Source: Gastranaerophilus sp944325835
GTDB lineage: Bacteria; Cyanobacteriota; Vampirovibrionia; Gastranaerophilales; Gastranaerophilaceae
Assembly: GCA_963931575.1 (NCBI GenBank)
Contig: OZ007029.1
Location: 434,001-498,000 of the forward strand
DNA: 64,000 nt
Direction: 5' to 3'
Shown: positions 7,216 to 16,900 of the stretch, piece after piece
How the letters are laid out: the number at the start of each line of letters is the position of its first letter
Position numbering within the stretch: position 1 is the first letter of the stretch
Notes under the pieces: model-generated
The model's input: only the letters and a program-made list of their open reading frames with translations
Told to the model about the DNA's origin: nothing
Databases searched by the model: none
Program-made: the position numbers and the translations under genes

Positions 7216-9060
7216 TCATTCAACTGTCACCGATTTCGCTAAATTCCTTGGCTGGTCAACGTCTTTACCCAGAAATTCCGCTATATAGTATGCAAGGAGC
7301 TGGAGCGGAACGATTGCGATTAACGGTGAAAGGTATTCCTGAACGTCCGGAACTCGGATTACGAAATCAAAGAGGTCATTAAGCTTTTCATCAGTCGAGT
7401 TCGTCAGAGCAATCATTCTGGCGTTGCGTGCTTTTGATTCTTCGCTGTTTGAAAGGATTTTGTCGTAAACAAGCCCTTTCATAAGGATAGCAAGAACCGG
7501 CATGCTTTCATCCAGCATTGCAATAGGTCCGTGTTTAAGCTCTCCTGCCGGATAGCCGGTTGCGTTGATGTAGCTGATTTCTTTTAGTTTCAGAGCGCCT
7601 TCAAGAGCTGTCGGGTAGTTCACACCGCGGGCAATAAAGATAAAATCTTTTGTATTGGCGTAGATTTTAGCGCATTCCTGAATAGGTTCTTTATGAACAA
7701 GAATTTGTTCAAGCTTTTGCGGCAGAACCATAAGTTCGCTTTTGAGCGTTTTAAGGAGCGTTTCTTCCATAGTGCCTTTAACTTCGGCCATTTTTAAAGC
7801 TAAAAGGTAGAAGGAAAGAAGCTGCGCCATATAGGATTTGGTTGCTGCAACGGAAACTTCTATGCCTGCATTTACCGAGATTAAGCTGTCAGCTTCGCGA
7901 GCCATAGCAGAATCCGGCCGGTTTGTTATGATTAAGATGTGCGATCCTTTTGCCTTAGCCTGTTTAATCGCGGTCAGTGTATCAGCGGTTTCGCCGGATT
8001 GTGAAACCCCTATTACAAGTGTGTTGGCGTTTGTAACGGTTTTTCTGTAAATGTATTCACTGGAAGCTTCAACATCTACGGCAATATCGCAGAAGCTTTC
8101 GATTATATATTTCCCTACCATTGCGGCGTGAAGTGATGTTCCGCAGGCAATAATTTGAATACGTGTAAGATTTTTGAGTGTATTTTTATCTAATTTAACT
8201 TCGTCAAGCCGGATTTCGCTGTCGATTGAGTGAAGCTTTCCGGCTAAGATATTTCTCACAACGCTTGGCTGTTCGTGGATTTCTTTAAGCATAAAGTGCT
8301 TGTAACCCATTTTGCTAAGCGCTACCGGTTCCCACGGAAGAACTTCTGTCACATAATTTATATGGTTGTTGTCAGTGTCGATAATTTGCATATCTTCGCG
8401 GGTTATGGTTGCAATCTGGTTATCTTTAAGGTATACGGCTTTTTTCGTGTACTTAATAATCGCCGGAACGTCAGATGCAACAAAGTATTCGCCATCTCCT
8501 ATTCCTACAAGTAACGGAGCGTTACGTTTTGTTGCAACAATTTTGTCAGGATAATTCTTATGAATTACGCAGAGTGCAAACGCGCCTTCAATTTCATTGA
8601 CTGCAAGTCTTACAGCTTCTGTCAGGTCTTTGCATACGGCGTATTTTTGGCCTATGAGGTGTGCAACGGTTTCGGTATCTGTTTGGGAGCGGAAAATACA
8701 GCCTTGAGCTTCAAGACGCACTTTTAATTCTTTAAAGTTTTCAATGATACCGTTATGAACAATTGCAATTCCGCCGCAGTTGCAGGTGTGCGGGTGAGCG
8801 TTGACAACAGTTGCTGCCCCGTGGGTTGCCCAGCGGATGTGACCGATACCGAGCGTTGATGAAATTATTTTGTCACGGTTGATAAAAAGTAAATCGTTAA
8901 GGTTTTGGAGTTTTCCTTCAGCCTTATAAATATCAATTTTATCTTTTTCCATAAGCGCAACGCCGGAGGAGTCATAACCGCGGTATTCAAGCTGTTTTAA
9001 TCCGTCGATTAAAATATCTGCTGCTGATTTTTCACCAATATATCCGACTATCCCACACAT
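7216..9060 (-). CDS. glmS: Glutamine--fructose-6-phosphate aminotransferase (isomerizing)
   Basis: Makes glucosamine-6-phosphate from fructose-6-phosphate and glutamine, the first step toward UDP-GlcNAc for peptidoglycan and LPS. It starts MCGIVGYIG with the N-terminal nucleophile Cys2 (after Met removal) of the class II amidotransferase domain, followed by LEYRGYDSSG. Two SIS sugar-isomerase domains follow (GVSQSGETADTL near the middle), and the protein ends LAKSVTVE, the family C-terminus near the active site. At 614 residues it is full length. Shine-Dalgarno GGAGAG precedes the ATG. No glmS ribozyme is apparent in its short leader. Confidence 0.97.
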   Translation of the reverse strand: MCGIVGYIGEKSAADILIDGLKQLEYRGYDSSGVALMEKDKIDIYKAEGKLQNLNDLLFINRDKIISSTLGIGHIRWATHGAATVVNAHPHTCNCGGIAIVHNGIIENFKELKVRLEAQGCIFRSQTDTETVAHLIGQKYAVCKDLTEAVRLAVNEIEGAFALCVIHKNYPDKIVATKRNAPLLVGIGDGEYFVASDVPAIIKYTKKAVYLKDNQIATITREDMQIIDTDNNHINYVTEVLPWEPVALSKMGYKHFMLKEIHEQPSVVRNILAGKLHSIDSEIRLDEVKLDKNTLKNLTRIQIIACGTSLHAAMVGKYIIESFCDIAVDVEASSEYIYRKTVTNANTLVIGVSQSGETADTLTAIKQAKAKGSHILIITNRPDSAMAREADSLISVNAGIEVSVAATKSYMAQLLSFYLLALKMAEVKGTMEETLLKTLKSELMVLPQKLEQILVHKEPIQECAKIYANTKDFIFIARGVNYPTALEGALKLKEISYINATGYPAGELKHGPIAMLDESMPVLAILMKGLVYDKILSNSEESKARNARMIALTNSTDEKLNDLFDFVIRVPDVQEYLSPLIAIVPLQLLAYYIAEFLGKDVDQPRNLAKSVTVE

Positions 9061-9094
9061 AAATTTTCTCTCCTTTTTAATCTCTATATTTTAA

Positions 9095-9100
9095 ATTATA
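9095..9100 (-). promoter_or_regulatory. Probable -10 box of glmS
   Basis: TATAAT on the minus strand about 35 bases upstream of the glmS ATG; no convincing -35 box at 17 bases. Confidence 0.45.
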
Positions 9101-9173
9101 CCATTCACAAAACGATAACTGAAAATCCTTATAAAATTTTTATATACCAGGAGTACGGGGGGCGGCTGTGTCC

Positions 9174-10058
9174 TCAGTCAATCTCGTTGTAGACGAGTTT
9201 TTTCCTGAAATGCCACTGCGCCAGCGTAAGAATTAAAATTATTACGAACAAAACGTACGCTAGTGCGCAGGATTTGCCGACATTGAAATACTCAAACGCG
9301 TTTTTATAAATTGCATATACAAGAACATTTGTGCTGTTTTGAGGGCCGCCTTCCGTCATTAGGTAAATAAGGTCAAAAACCTGAAATGAACTTATCGCAG
9401 TAATTATCACAACAAAAAATATTGTCGGGGAGAGCATTGGAACTGTTACATTTTTAAAAGTCTGCCACTCATTTGCACCGTCAATTTTGACCGCTTCAAA
9501 TATTGATTGCGGGATCGTTCCGAATGCGGAGAGGAAAATCACCATATTATAGCCGGTGAGTTTCCATACATTTACAAAAATCAATGCCGGAAGCGCCAGA
9601 TGCGAGTCATACAACCAGTTTAAATGCTGGTGCAGAACATTATTTAAAAATCCGATATTCGGGTCAAAAATCCATTCCCATACGACACCGACAACTATCA
9701 TCGGGGTTACAAACGGCAGAAAATACGCGACTTTAAAAAATTCTGCGCCGCGGATTTTTTGCTGCAGAATATACGCAAGGACAAGCGGAATTATTACCCC
9801 GAAAACAGATGTTGCTATTGCAAAAACAAAAGTGTTTCCTAAAATTTGATAGAAAACTTTATCCGTGAAAATTGCTTTGTAATTGGCAAGCCCTGCAAAC
9901 TTGATTTCGTTCAGCAAATCCCAATCCGCAAAACTTAACCCGAAAGAACAAAAAACAGGGATTATAATAAATATAATTATTCCCAGCAGCGCAGGCATGA
10001 TGAACAACCACGCCGCGTATCTTTCATTGTTAATAATTTCCGCAAAATTGATTTTCAT
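9174..10058 (-). CDS. Sugar ABC transporter permease (MalF/UgpA type)
   Basis: Membrane-spanning subunit of a carbohydrate ABC importer. Six hydrophobic segments are visible, plus the cytoplasmic EAA loop EAVKIDGANEWQTFKNVTVP that docks on the ATPase, and the family stretch YLMTEGGPQNST. At 294 residues it is normal for the UgpA/LacF group. No partner permease, binding protein or ATPase lies next to it, so it must work with subunits encoded elsewhere or be an orphan. It starts divergently about 30 bases from the manB start at 10089. Confidence 0.88.
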   Translation of the reverse strand: MKINFAEIINNERYAAWLFIMPALLGIIIFIIIPVFCSFGLSFADWDLLNEIKFAGLANYKAIFTDKVFYQILGNTFVFAIATSVFGVIIPLVLAYILQQKIRGAEFFKVAYFLPFVTPMIVVGVVWEWIFDPNIGFLNNVLHQHLNWLYDSHLALPALIFVNVWKLTGYNMVIFLSAFGTIPQSIFEAVKIDGANEWQTFKNVTVPMLSPTIFFVVIITAISSFQVFDLIYLMTEGGPQNSTNVLVYAIYKNAFEYFNVGKSCALAYVLFVIILILTLAQWHFRKKLVYNEID

Positions 10059-10088
10059 GATATTATTTTATCAAAAGAGGTGAGAAAT

Positions 10089-11564
10089 ATGCAAAATTAT
10101 GAAGAAAGGTATTCACACGCGTTCGGCAAAAACGATATCAGAGGGATTTACGGGGATGATATTACGGAAATCCTCTTTCAAAATACGGCAATCGGATTTG
10201 TGAACTGGCTGGGGGCAAAAACAGGTAAAAATGCTTCTGATATGAAAGTTACCGTTGCTATGGATGCAAGGCTTCATTCACCTTCTTTAAAAGCGGCTTT
10301 GATTAACGGATTAACGCATTGCGGTGTCAGCGTTATTGATTTAGGGCTTGTTCCCAGTCCGCTGGGGTATTATTCCGAGTTCGCACTTGAAAATATTACT
10401 TCTGCAATGATTATTACTGCAAGCCACAACCCGTCTGAATATAACGGGTTAAAAATGACCTTTAATAAAATGACGCTTGATGAAAAAGGAATTGCGGAAG
10501 TTAAAGAGGAAACAATGAAGATTTTTTCTGAAACGGAAGTAAAAGGTAATCCGCAGCTTGTTAGCCGTTATGATATTGTGCCGGATTATATAAAAGATAT
10601 GGTTTCGCGCTTTGGTAAAATCGGCGAAGGCGTGAAAGTTGTTACTGACTGCGCAAATGCAACGGGCGGTGTTGTCGCGCCGGAACTTTACCGTGAACTC
10701 GGGTGTGATGTCGTAGAACTATATACCGAACCCGACGGGCGTTTCCCTAACCACCACCCTAATCCGAGCGTTGAAGCGACATTAAAAGATTTGAAAGCAA
10801 AAGTTCTTGAAGTCGGTGCTGATATCGGTATCGCATTTGACGGCGACAGCGACAGAATAGGCGTTGTTACTCCGGAAGGCAAAGCTCTGACAGGTGACAA
10901 ACTCCTTTTAATCTATGCGCAGGATATGATTAAAAAATTAAAATGTGAAAATAATTCTATTGTTCCTTGCGTAGTTTCGGAAGTTAAATGCTCGCAGGTG
11001 CTTTTTGATACGATTAATAAGCTTGGCGGGCGCTCAATTATGTGCAAAACCGGTCATGGCTACATTAAATCGGAAATGAAGGCCTCCGGTGCGCTTCTGG
11101 CAGGCGAGATGAGCGGGCATACTTTCTTTAAAGATTCTTATTTCGGCTACGATGACGCGGTTTATGCCGGATGCAGAATTATTGAAATTATTGCGGAACA
11201 CAAAAAAGTAAATCCGCAGTTCAAAATTCAATCAATGCTGACTCCGTTTGAGGAGGTTTGCACCTCGGATGAAGTCCGTTATCCGTGCCCGAATAACCTT
11301 AAAAAAGCTGTACTTGGCGAATTTAAAGAAATTGTCAGCAAAAATCCCGCCCTTTTCGGGGACGAAATTAAGGATATTGTGACGCTTGACGGTATGAGGG
11401 TTGTATTTGACGGCGGGTTCGCGCTTATCCGCCAGAGCAACACAGAACCTGTATTTACTTTGCGTTTTGAGGGTAAAACCCCTGAACTTTGCGCTAAATA
11501 TCAAAATGCAATGATTTCAACCCTTGACGATTGCTTAAAAAGACAAAAGGCGCTTGAGGTATGA
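10089..11564 (+). CDS. manB: Phosphomannomutase/phosphoglucomutase
   Basis: Interconverts hexose-6-phosphate and hexose-1-phosphate; with manC (41594-42982) it would supply GDP-mannose for envelope glycans. The alpha-D-phosphohexomutase signatures are present: TASHNPSEYNG with phospho-Ser112, the metal loop FDGDSDRIG, the sugar loop GEMSGHTFF and the phosphate-binding RQSNTEP near the end. Start at ATG 10089 is preferred over GTG 10080 because AGAGG at 10076-10080 is correctly spaced only for the ATG. The last codon overlaps the start of the PadR-like gene (ATGA). Symbol is by family; specificity between mannose and glucose is uncertain. Confidence 0.92.
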   Translation: MQNYEERYSHAFGKNDIRGIYGDDITEILFQNTAIGFVNWLGAKTGKNASDMKVTVAMDARLHSPSLKAALINGLTHCGVSVIDLGLVPSPLGYYSEFALENITSAMIITASHNPSEYNGLKMTFNKMTLDEKGIAEVKEETMKIFSETEVKGNPQLVSRYDIVPDYIKDMVSRFGKIGEGVKVVTDCANATGGVVAPELYRELGCDVVELYTEPDGRFPNHHPNPSVEATLKDLKAKVLEVGADIGIAFDGDSDRIGVVTPEGKALTGDKLLLIYAQDMIKKLKCENNSIVPCVVSEVKCSQVLFDTINKLGGRSIMCKTGHGYIKSEMKASGALLAGEMSGHTFFKDSYFGYDDAVYAGCRIIEIIAEHKKVNPQFKIQSMLTPFEEVCTSDEVRYPCPNNLKKAVLGEFKEIVSKNPALFGDEIKDIVTLDGMRVVFDGGFALIRQSNTEPVFTLRFEGKTPELCAKYQNAMISTLDDCLKRQKALEV

Positions 11565-12076
11565 TAGAACTTCTTATTTTACATTCTCTTATGCAGAAGA
11601 GTTATACGATGTATTCTATAAAAAAACACATCGAAACTGTTTTTGCCGCGTTCGTTACTCCGAGCTTCGGAGCGATAAATCCTGCGCTTCGCAGGCTTGA
11701 AGAAAAAGAATGTATTAAATCCGGCAAGATTATGTCTGATGGCGGAAAACTTTCTATTTATTACAATATTACTAAAAAAGGCAAAGAAGAATTTGCACGT
11801 TTGCTTTTAGACGATATGAGCCAAAATCCGTCGCAGTTTTTTCTTCTGGCAAGACTTAAACTGATAATGGCGGATTATTTGAATAAAGAAGAGAAAAAAC
11901 GCCTCTTTTTTATTATAAAATCTCTTGCTATGAAGTTTAAAAATCAGGCGTCCGAACGCCGCGATTCCGGCGGATTTTACTATCAAGTGGTGCTGGATAA
12001 TATTGCCTGTGAATATTCCAACCTCATTACCGCTGTAGAAGCTCTGGAGAAAGACAATGCCCGCAATAGTCAGTGA
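11561..12076 (+). CDS. PadR-family transcriptional regulator
   Basis: The first 90 residues match the PadR winged helix: ILHSLMQKSYTMYSIKKHI, then NPALRRLEEKECI, and the wing GKLSIYYNITKKGKEEF. The remainder is a helical dimerisation region, giving 171 residues as in the PadR/Vir group. It overlaps the stop of the phosphomutase by 4 bases and the start of the next gene by 20 bases, so the three genes are translationally coupled. A repressor role is the family norm; the target is unknown. Confidence 0.8.
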   Translation: MIELLILHSLMQKSYTMYSIKKHIETVFAAFVTPSFGAINPALRRLEEKECIKSGKIMSDGGKLSIYYNITKKGKEEFARLLLDDMSQNPSQFFLLARLKLIMADYLNKEEKKRLFFIIKSLAMKFKNQASERRDSGGFYYQVVLDNIACEYSNLITAVEALEKDNARNSQ

Positions 12077-13346
12077 TGTCTTAAAAGGCTCAATCGCCGA
12101 AGAACTTGAAATCTCAAAAGGAGATATAATTTTATCAATCGACGAAACCCCTATGGCTGATATGATTGATTATAATTTTTTGTGTAAATCGGATTTTCTG
12201 ACGCTTGAGGTTCAAAAGGCCGGTACAGATGAGGTTGAAGTTATTGAACTAGAAAAAGATTATGACGAAGAGCTTGGAATAATCTTTGAAAGTGCGGTTT
12301 TTGACAGAATTAAACCCTGCCTTAATAAATGCATTTTTTGTTTCGTTGACCAGCAGCCAAAAGGTTTACGTGACACGCTCTATATTAAAGATGATGATTA
12401 CAGGCTTTCTTATTTGCAGGGAACGTATATTACGCTGACAAATTTTACGGAAAAAGACAAAGAACGTATTGCGCGGATGCATCTGGGGCCTTTTTATGTT
12501 TCTGTTCACACAACCAATCCCGAACTTCGCGTTAAAATGCTCAGAAACCCTAATGCCGCAAAGATTATGGATAATCTTAAATGGTTCAGGAAAAATAAAA
12601 TTCCGTTCCATGCGCAGATTGTTTTGTGCCCGGGGTGGAATGACGGAGAGGAACTTGAACGTACATTAAAAGACTTATCAACGCTTAAGAATACAGTGCT
12701 TTCGGTTGCAATAGTTCCTGTCGGCGTGACGCAATTCCGGCAGGACAAGCTTGTTCAGGTTGATGCGCGTGTCGCAAAAGAAACAATCGAAATTGCCTCA
12801 AAATATAAAAGAGTTTGCTGCTCCGATGAATTTTTCCTGCTTGCCGGCATGGAAATACCGGATAAAAAATATTATGGCGACTTCGGACAGCTTGATGACG
12901 GGGTAGGTTCTATCCGTTATTTGTTAGAAAATTTTAAGGCTTATAAATTGCCAAAGAAAATCTCAAAACCTCTCAAGATTGCGTTTGCAACATCATACGC
13001 CGCAAAAGATGCATTTCAGGAAATCGCGGTAGAGTTGAACAAAGTTAAAAATCTCAGCGTTACGATAAACCCTGTTAAATCAAATTACTGGGGTGAAAAT
13101 ATTACCGTAGCCGGTTTGATTACTTCTGATGATTTAATCGCTGCCGTCAAAGATATTGATGCCGATTATATTGTAATCCCGGGAATTATGCTAAAACCCT
13201 ACAGTGAAGATTTTCTTGACGGGAATAATCTTGATTATGTCAGAGCAAAAACAAACAAAAATTTTATAATTAACAAACAAAAATATAGTATTACAGAGCT
13301 TCTTAATCAGCTTACCGGTTTTTCAGGCGAAACAACTATTTGCTAA
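12057..13346 (+). CDS. DUF512 radical-SAM/PDZ protein
   Basis: Order of parts: an N-terminal PDZ-like segment (about 1-70, GSIAEELEISKGDIILSID), a cysteine cluster CLNKCIFC (Cys88, Cys92, Cys95; CX3CX2C, expected to bind a 4Fe-4S cluster), a radical-SAM-like barrel (LSYLQGTYITLTNF, YVSVHTTNPELR) and a DUF512 C-terminal domain ending near 429. The family is widespread in Firmicutes and Cyanobacteria, without an established reaction that I can state. It starts inside the preceding gene and runs 11 bases into the convergent gene at its 3' end. Confidence 0.85.
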   Translation: MPAIVSDVLKGSIAEELEISKGDIILSIDETPMADMIDYNFLCKSDFLTLEVQKAGTDEVEVIELEKDYDEELGIIFESAVFDRIKPCLNKCIFCFVDQQPKGLRDTLYIKDDDYRLSYLQGTYITLTNFTEKDKERIARMHLGPFYVSVHTTNPELRVKMLRNPNAAKIMDNLKWFRKNKIPFHAQIVLCPGWNDGEELERTLKDLSTLKNTVLSVAIVPVGVTQFRQDKLVQVDARVAKETIEIASKYKRVCCSDEFFLLAGMEIPDKKYYGDFGQLDDGVGSIRYLLENFKAYKLPKKISKPLKIAFATSYAAKDAFQEIAVELNKVKNLSVTINPVKSNYWGENITVAGLITSDDLIAAVKDIDADYIVIPGIMLKPYSEDFLDGNNLDYVRAKTNKNFIINKQKYSITELLNQLTGFSGETTIC

Positions 13347-13674
13347 ACCAGCCCTTAATTGTAGTACCGAGAGAGTGTGCGCTTTTGCCGATTTTGTGCA
13401 TATATGATTTTGTATGTTCGGCAATGGTGTCCGGATTTTTAATTTCTGAAAGCGTTCCTTTAGCATGTAATTTACCTAAAAGTGCAAAAAGTCCGGTTGC
13501 AATGGCGATGCCGCCAAGAGTCATAAATAATGCGGTGTGCTCTTTCTCCTTTTTTATATCTTCAGGTGACAAAGGCTCAAGAGCATGGTATTCATACGCC
13601 TGATGCTGTCGTGAAAAGAGCGTCGTGTGCGCATTGTGACGCCCGAACGAATAAGCAGAAACCTGTTCAATCAT
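13336..13674 (-). CDS. Small single-pass membrane protein, unrecognised
   Basis: A start at 13674 (MIEQVSAYSFGRHN) has GGAGG seven bases upstream and is preferred over the longer frame from 13713. The 112-residue product has a polar N-terminus, one membrane helix (ALFMTLGGIAIATGLFALLG, about residues 52-71) and a basic C-terminal tail ending KGWFSK. I do not recognise the family. The long leader contains a hairpin with arms AAGACTCGC/GAGTCTT between promoter and start. The 3' end overlaps the convergent DUF512 gene by 11 bases. Confidence 0.65.
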   Translation of the reverse strand: MIEQVSAYSFGRHNAHTTLFSRQHQAYEYHALEPLSPEDIKKEKEHTALFMTLGGIAIATGLFALLGKLHAKGTLSEIKNPDTIAEHTKSYMHKIGKSAHSLGTTIKGWFSK

Positions 13675-13802
13675 ACTAACCTCCGAGTACACCTCATTAA
13701 AGCCGTGCTCCATCGCCTGCCTGTCCTGCTTTCGCAGACCAACCCGCGACTGTGCTGTCTAATCTGCCGCTCGAAAGACTCACAAGCGAGTCTTCCTCGG
13801 GT

Positions 13803-13808
13803 ATTATA
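13803..13808 (-). promoter_or_regulatory. -10 box for the small membrane protein
   Basis: TATAAT on the minus strand (context GGTATAATACC) about 130 bases upstream of the start at 13674, implying a long, structured leader. Confidence 0.45.
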
Positions 13809-13879
13809 CCATAATAAAACCCGTAAAGGAAATTTTTGCTAGTGTGCCCGAATTTTCTATATAAAAATTGTTACAAAAC

Positions 13880-13908
13880 TTTACAAAATTTTTGGAATAT
13901 TTTATAAT
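13880..13908 (+). promoter_or_regulatory. Promoter of the acidic repeat protein operon
   Basis: TTTACA at 13880-13885, 17-base spacer, TATAAT at 13903-13908, 39 bases before the ATG. The -35 is part of a TTGTTACAAAA-CTTTACAA motif (13868-13887) that recurs upstream of 46320 and 49638. Confidence 0.75.
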
Positions 13909-13947
13909 GATATTCCGTCTAAGGTTTTAGAGGAGAGAATTTATATA

Positions 13948-16900
13948 ATGGAAAATTTATTAATTGCTGACAATCAAGATATTACGTTAACCGAAAAAGA
14001 GGTTTTGGAAGAATCACAAAATTCCGTAAGAACAATAGCTGACAATTTGCTTAAAACAAAGGCTTATTATAATGCACTTGCCGCTAATGCGGTTATGCAG
14101 TATTTGAAAGATAAAGGTTTGCTGCGCGGTGAAATCGTTAATATGCACTCAAGCTCCAAGATGCTTGTGGACTTTGAAATCGCGGATATCCAGCTTCCTA
14201 ATCTTTATATTGATGTCAGGGCTGTTTTTGATGAAAACGAAATATTTATTCCTAAAAAGCATTTTGAAAACAAGCTCGTTCCTGACATTTACCTTATCAT
14301 GAAGCTTGATGATGATTTGACAAACGGAACTCTTCTCGGGTTTGTTGAACCGGCAAAAATTAATAAACAAAATCAAAATGATGAATATTATTTTGTTAAT
14401 AAATCAATTCTTACTCCTCCTTCAAAATTAACGGAATTAATTAATTCGTTTGCGCTCATGCAGCAGTATGTTATCTCAGAAAGCGCTGAGCTGGTTATTG
14501 AAAAGCTTATTATGCTTTATATGGATCACGATATTGATGATACAAAGCTTGAAAAACTTATTGATTATCTTAAAAACAGTGTTATTGCCAGAGAAAAACT
14601 CATTGAATTTGAAAACTTTGAGAGGCTGTCTTACATGGCGCTTCAGGAGTTCAAAAATTTAGACGTTGAAAACAATGATTTTTCTAAATATATCAGAACT
14701 CTGGTTGCAACGGATGAATTTGCGCAATTCGATGATAAAAGTGATGATTTATCGGAACTTTTCGGCGATGAAACATCACAGCCTAAAGGGTTATTTGTTG
14801 ACGATGTCGTTGAGGCTGTGCCTATGGACGAACCTGCTGTAGAAGAAGTTCCTGCAGAAGAAAAAACTATTGTTGATGAAGAAGATTTGCCGCTCACAAA
14901 AGCCGTGCATGATGAAATCGCACATGATGAAGTTCAGGAACCGGTTGAAGAAGAAATAGAAGCAGAAGTTTTTGATGATATTGAAGAGCTTGCTGTGCCG
15001 GAGGAAAATTCTGCAGAAGTTATTGAGGATACTCTTGAAGCCGCAGCTGATTCTGTTTCAGAAGAGGGTGATACAAGCGTTTTTGATGAATTCGACGCTT
15101 TTGATGCCGGTGATGAATTTGATATTCCGGATGAACTTTTAGCAGAGGAAGAACAACCTGCTGCTGTCGAAGAAACTCATGATGTGACACAGGAGCCGGA
15201 AAATGCACCGGATATCGAAGAAATTTCGCCGGTTGTTGATGAAGCAGAAGTTGCTGCAGATGAAGTTACTGAGGAGATTGTTTCAGATGAAACAATAGCA
15301 AGTGGTGAAACATCTGTTGAAACTCTTGATCCGGATACTTTGATTGTAGAACCGGCAATTGAAGAAGAAAATATTGAGCTTTCTGCTATTGATGCTGAAC
15401 CCGCTACGGCAATTGAAGAAGAAAATATTGAGCTTTCTGCTATTGATGCTGAACCCGCTACGGCAATTGAAGAAGAAAATATTGAACTTTCTGCTATTGA
15501 TGCTGAACCCGCTACGGCAATTGAAGAAGAAAATATTGAGCTTTCTGCTATTGATGCTGAACCCGCTACGGCAATTGAAGAAGAAAATATTGAACTTTCT
15601 GCTATTGATGCTGAACCCGCTACGGCAATTGAAGAAGAAAATATTGAACTTCCTGCAGTTGAAACCGAACCAGAGATGACAATTGAAGAAGAGCCGGCTA
15701 CGGAGGACATTGTAGAACCTGATGAAACAGTTATAACCGATGAGGATATCAATCAAAATTCTGAAAATTTAACAGAATCATTGAACAGTGAAGATCTGGA
15801 ATTACAGCTTGACGAGCCTGTTAGTGAAAATTTGGAAACAGAAAATATTGAACTGGAGCCTATTGAAGAAATTTCTCTTGAAACTCCTGAAAATGTTACG
15901 GAAGATATTATTACTGATTCCGCACATGAAAAAGAGGAGCCGAAAGAACTTGATGTAGCACAGGCTTTAGATTTAGATACTGTAAATCTGGATAGCGACA
16001 CTGTCATAGGTTTATCAGAAGGTATTATGGATGTGAAAGATGTCGAAGATGTTCAAACCGGTGAACCGGCGCCGGAAGAAACACTTTCTGCCGATGAGCT
16101 TGATAATATCGTCTTTGATACAGAAAATACAGAAGAAGAACCGCAAACGCCGGAAGCACCGTCAGAAGAATCTGTTTCCGCCATGCAGGAGTTTGAACCG
16201 GTGGAAACTGTAACGGATGAGGATGTGGAAAATGCAATTGCACAAAGTCAGGCCAATGAGGATAAAAAAGAAGAACACTCTTCTGATATTGATCTTTTAA
16301 TGGGAATGGATAATTCTTCTGATGCTGATAATTTGAGTTTGGAAGAATTATTATCAATGGAAAATGATTTGAGTGCTTCGGATGATCCGCATAGTGCATT
16401 TCATTTTTCAGATTCTGAGGATGAAGATGAGCATGGTGATGCCAAAAATGCAACAAAAACGGTTGCAGCTTCCGCAGAAGAATTAGAAATGCTGGCAGCT
16501 GATCTGGATGATGGTCCGGAAGCTGTCATTCAAGATAATACCCCTAAGGTTGAAGATACTGAAGATGATGAAGACCTTTCAAATTTTGCGTTTGCAGTTG
16601 ATTCCAGAGCACAGGGGAATAATGCCAAGAAAATACTTATTCCTGTTGCGGCATTAGTGACAGTTCTCGGACTTGCCGGTGCCGGAGCATGGTATTTCTT
16701 ATCCCACGGTAAATCCGCAGCAGGTACCGGTAGTATTGATGTTGACAATATCGGAACCGGCGGAGCTGATATAGATTTGAATAATGTAGTAACTCCTGAA
16801 AATCCTCCGGTAGCGGATATAAAACTTCCGGCTGAAACCGCAGCTAAACCGGCAGTTCCGCAGGCTAAAAAAGCTGAGGATAAAAAGGTTCCGCCATCTG

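Noticed and set aside
9061..9173. glmS ribozyme
   Set aside because: The leader is short and AT-rich and lacks the conserved ribozyme core; none recognised.
15177..15756. Antisense open frames of 157 and 191 codons
   Set aside because: They are shadows of the acidic tandem repeat on the other strand.
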